DNA of 42,823 bases from an uncultured Porphyromonadaceae bacterium. GTDB taxonomy: Bacteria > Bacteroidota > Bacteroidia > Bacteroidales > Muribaculaceae. The position numbers and the translations under genes were made by a program. Each line of letters begins with the position of its first letter. Position 1 is the stretch's first letter. The notes beneath the pieces were generated by a model. It had not been told where the DNA came from. It saw only the letters and a program-made list of their open reading frames with translations, and ran no database searches. The stretch covers positions 1 through 42,823 of the forward strand of contig URAU01000021.1 in the NCBI GenBank assembly GCA_900545955.1. The letters run 5' to 3'. Below are positions 40,825 to 42,823 of this stretch, piece by piece.

Positions 40825-41205
40825 ATGATCGACGATACCGACAAAAAACGTCTGGAGGCCGACGCCGACGGCCTCGCCACCTACGAATACATCGCCAACC
40901 ATATCGAGACAATGGCCGACGACCTTGATTATCTGATCGACAACATGTGTCGCGCCGACCTTACGGGTCAGTTCCTGATTAGCGCCGCCCGCTACCTCTT
41001 CGCCATCGACCGCGAAGCCTTCGCTCCGGCCATCGAAAGGCTTGTCGGGCTGGGAATCGACAAAGACCGCGAGCGCAACTATATCGGAGCGCTCATGGAG
41101 CAGTTTTATGGCGCCGACTATGCAGCCCGTGCCGCCGAGCTCTCGGCCGTCGACAACAATTTCCGACGCATCTACAAACGCCTTAATCCGCAGGGCGCAC
41201 TCTGA
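40825..41205 (+). CDS. Hypothetical small helical protein
   Basis: 126 residues from ATG 40825 (MIDDTDKKRLEADADGLATY). A frame extension to 40798 would start over the -7 promoter element. It is acidic, predicted all alpha-helical, with no signal or membrane segment, so probably cytoplasmic. Features include ANHIETMADDLDYLIDNMCR and AARYLFAIDREAFAPAIERL. I recognise no family name, though small proteins of this look are conserved in Bacteroidales. It is followed after 78 bp by the cyclophilin gene on the same strand. Coding is well supported by composition and the promoter. Confidence 0.85.
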   Translation: MIDDTDKKRLEADADGLATYEYIANHIETMADDLDYLIDNMCRADLTGQFLISAARYLFAIDREAFAPAIERLVGLGIDKDRERNYIGALMEQFYGADYAARAAELSAVDNNFRRIYKRLNPQGAL

Positions 41206-41283
41206 GCTCTTTACAAATCCATACCCATCAATCCCAAAGAACTTTCCGGGCCTCCGGAACGTTAAGCCTGCATAACCACAGCA

Positions 41284-42171
41284 ATGAATATGAAGAAACT
41301 ACGCAACCTGCTGCTGGCAGGCTCGGTGGCTGTCGCCGCAATCGTCGGCGGCGCCGTAACCCTCAACAAATCGCGCTCAAGCAGTAAAAATATCAAGGAA
41401 ATGACCAAACAGAACAAGCCCGGCGACGTGCTGGTAGAAATCAAGACCACCGAAGGCGACCTTACGGTGCGCCTTTTCGGCGACACCCCCCGCCACCGCG
41501 ATAATTTCGTAAAACTGGCCAAGGAAGGCTACTACAACGGAGTGCTCTTCCACCGAGTAATCAATGAATTCATGGTGCAGACGGGCGACCCCGACTCGAA
41601 GACGGCTCCCGCAGGCAAGATGCTCGGTTCCGGAGGGCCCGGCTACGACATCGAGGCTGAAATCGTCTATCCAACGCATTTCCATAAGCGCGGTGCACTT
41701 GCCGCAGCCCGTCAGGGCGACCAGGTGAATCCCGAGCGCCGCTCGTCGGGCTCGCAGTTCTATATCGTCACCGGCAAAGCGTATAACGACAGCACCCTCA
41801 ACCAGATGGAGCGCCAGCTGCAGATGATGCAGAAGCAGAACATATTCAACGACCTGGCCCGCGAACACCGCGACTCGATCATGACACTGCGCCGCAATCG
41901 CGACCAGGCCGGGCTCCAGGCCCTGCAGGACGAGCTGGTGGCCATCACCGAGAAGAAAGCCGCCGAGGCACCCGCCCGACTCACCTCCGAGCAGCGCGAG
42001 GCATACACAACTACTGGTGGAACACCCCACCTCGACAACCAATATACGGTATTCGGCGAGGTAGTCGACGGCATGGACGTAATCGATAAAATCGAAAAAG
42101 TGGAGACCGATTCCCACGACCGGCCGCTCAAGGATGTGAAAATCCTGTCGATGCGAGTGCTCACCGACTGA
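41284..42171 (+). CDS. Cyclophilin-type peptidyl-prolyl isomerase, membrane-anchored
   Basis: 295 residues. The N-terminus (MNMKKLRNLLLAGSVAVAAI) is a signal anchor, so the enzyme works in the periplasm on folding of exported proteins. The start at 41284 or at 41290 is equally possible. The cyclophilin core begins VLVEIKTTEGDLTVRLF. The catalytic Arg lies in GVLFHRVINEFMVQTGDP and the binding residues in SSGSQFYIVTGK. The last strand is NQYTVFGEVVDGMDVIDKI. An insertion of about 70-80 residues between the GSQFYIV strand and the HLDNQYTVFG strand is rich in Gln, Glu and Arg and predicted helical or coiled coil, unlike compact cyclophilins. It precedes the M16 peptidase by 28 bp, probably one operon for envelope protein quality control. 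Confidence 0.93.
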   Translation: MNMKKLRNLLLAGSVAVAAIVGGAVTLNKSRSSSKNIKEMTKQNKPGDVLVEIKTTEGDLTVRLFGDTPRHRDNFVKLAKEGYYNGVLFHRVINEFMVQTGDPDSKTAPAGKMLGSGGPGYDIEAEIVYPTHFHKRGALAAARQGDQVNPERRSSGSQFYIVTGKAYNDSTLNQMERQLQMMQKQNIFNDLAREHRDSIMTLRRNRDQAGLQALQDELVAITEKKAAEAPARLTSEQREAYTTTGGTPHLDNQYTVFGEVVDGMDVIDKIEKVETDSHDRPLKDVKILSMRVLTD

Positions 42172-42199
42172 CGCGCTGCAAGCCTTCCGACACACCGCA

Positions 42200-42823
42200 A
42201 TGAAAATCAACAGGTTTACTCTCGACAACGGCCTGCGCGTGGTCCACGTCCACGACCGCTCAACGGCCATGGTGGCAGTCAACACCCTCTATGATGTCGG
42301 AGCCCGCGACGAATCGCCGGCCCTGACGGGGATTGCCCATCTTTTCGAGCACCTGATGTTCGGTGGGTCGGCCCACGTACCCGATTTCGACGCCGCCCTG
42401 TCGGCGGCCGGAGGAATATCAAACGCCTGGACTTCGAGCGATTTCACGAACTTCTACGACGTTCTGCCGGCGGCCAACATCGAGACGGCCCTATGGATCG
42501 AGAGCGACCGCATGCTTCGCCTCGCACTCAGCGAAAGGAGCCTCGAAGTGCAGCGCAACGTGGTGATCGAGGAATTCAAGCAGACATGCCTCAACCGCCC
42601 CTACGGCGACATGGACCACGCCCTGCGCGCGCTCTGCTACCGCACGCATCCCTATCGTTTCCCCGTCATCGGCAAGGATTTCAGCCATATAGAGCGCGTC
42701 ACGCTTGCCGACGCCGAGCGATGGTTTTACTCCCACTATGCGCCCGACAACGCCGTGCTGGCCATATGCGGCAATATCGACGCAACTACAGCCGAACGCC
42801 TCGTAAGGAAATGGTATGGCGGG
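42200..42823 (+). CDS. M16-family zinc peptidase, truncated by window end
   Basis: The first 208 codons, open to the window edge. The N-terminus MKINRFTLDNGLRVVHVHDR is typical of M16 (pitrilysin/processing-peptidase-like) enzymes. The inverted zinc motif HxxEH reads HLFEHLMFGGS with His47, Glu50 and His51, and SNAWTSSDFTNFYDVLPAAN and VVIEEFKQTCLNRPYGDM follow as in active members. No signal peptide is visible, so it may be cytoplasmic or use another route. Full M16 proteins of this kind are 400-950 residues; the remainder lies beyond base 42823. Confidence 0.93.
   Translation, partial: MKINRFTLDNGLRVVHVHDRSTAMVAVNTLYDVGARDESPALTGIAHLFEHLMFGGSAHVPDFDAALSAAGGISNAWTSSDFTNFYDVLPAANIETALWIESDRMLRLALSERSLEVQRNVVIEEFKQTCLNRPYGDMDHALRALCYRTHPYRFPVIGKDFSHIERVTLADAERWFYSHYAPDNAVLAICGNIDATTAERLVRKWYGG

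Noticed and set aside
41377..42285. 302-residue minus-strand frame
   Set aside because: Complement of the cyclophilin gene and of the M16 start, both of which are certain.
1..42823. CRISPR array, prophage or insertion sequence
   Set aside because: No regularly spaced repeats, no integrase, transposase or phage structural gene was seen on either strand; the dispersed repeats have no coding partner here.

Overview
The window looks like a chromosomal segment of a Bacteroidota gut bacterium, most likely order Bacteroidales and probably a GC-richer family such as Muribaculaceae. The family-level placement is inference. The evidence is that many intergenic regions carry the Bacteroidota -7 promoter element TAnnTTTG, Shine-Dalgarno sites are not obvious, and the gene content is typical: TonB-dependent receptor with DUF5689/DUF6359 lipoproteins, C10 protease, serpin, DUF3244, membrane TPR regulator, and a NusG-like gene at the head of a polysaccharide locus. 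No transposase, phage gene or CRISPR array was seen.

Layout. 1-1.8 kb: 3' end of tRNA-Asn with terminator, a hairpin-rich leader, an orphan ORF and one copy of an interspersed repeat. 1.8-7.2 kb: housekeeping genes, namely nagB (minus strand), a secreted BNR-4 protein on the opposite strand with face-to-face promoters, an OmpR-type response regulator and histidine kinase pair, and an MgtC/SapB membrane protein. 7.2-7.98 kb: a possible small RNA, a perfect 25-bp inverted repeat element, and a structured leader. 7.98-25.4 kb: a polysaccharide (capsule or exopolysaccharide) locus on the plus strand. It opens with a long NusG-like antiterminator and an overlapping partner gene, followed by a polysaccharide deacetylase, six glycosyltransferases, a Wzx flippase, a nucleotide-sugar 6-dehydrogenase, an acyltransferase-3, two left-handed beta-helix acyltransferases, a Wzy-like polymerase and an O-antigen-ligase family protein. 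The core from about 14.6 to 22.19 kb is clearly AT-richer than its flanks and ends abruptly, as expected of a swapped cassette. No initiating sugar-phosphate transferase and no Wza/Wzc export genes are present, so those steps must be encoded elsewhere.

25.4-30.9 kb: a leftward extracytoplasmic protease locus: TPR/coiled-coil/HTH membrane regulator, DUF3244 secreted protein, C10 cysteine protease, and a serpin that overlaps the protease gene by 4 bp. 31-33.4 kb: tRNA-Arg(TCT), dapA, and an EamA transporter whose leader carries a second copy of the interspersed repeat (the third copy follows the wcaF-like gene at 23.9 kb). 33.4-40.7 kb: a leftward three-gene operon, bounded by a promoter and a strong terminator, encoding a TonB-dependent receptor and two DUF5689 lipoproteins, one with three DUF6359 repeats. 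40.8-42.8 kb: a small helical protein, a membrane-anchored cyclophilin, and the start of an M16 peptidase cut by the window edge.

The candidates for undescribed biology are the protease/serpin/DUF3244/regulator locus, the receptor/DUF5689/DUF6359 operon, the extended NusG-like protein with its partner and leader, and the three-copy intergenic repeat. All functions are read from sequence motifs and family knowledge; no search was run.
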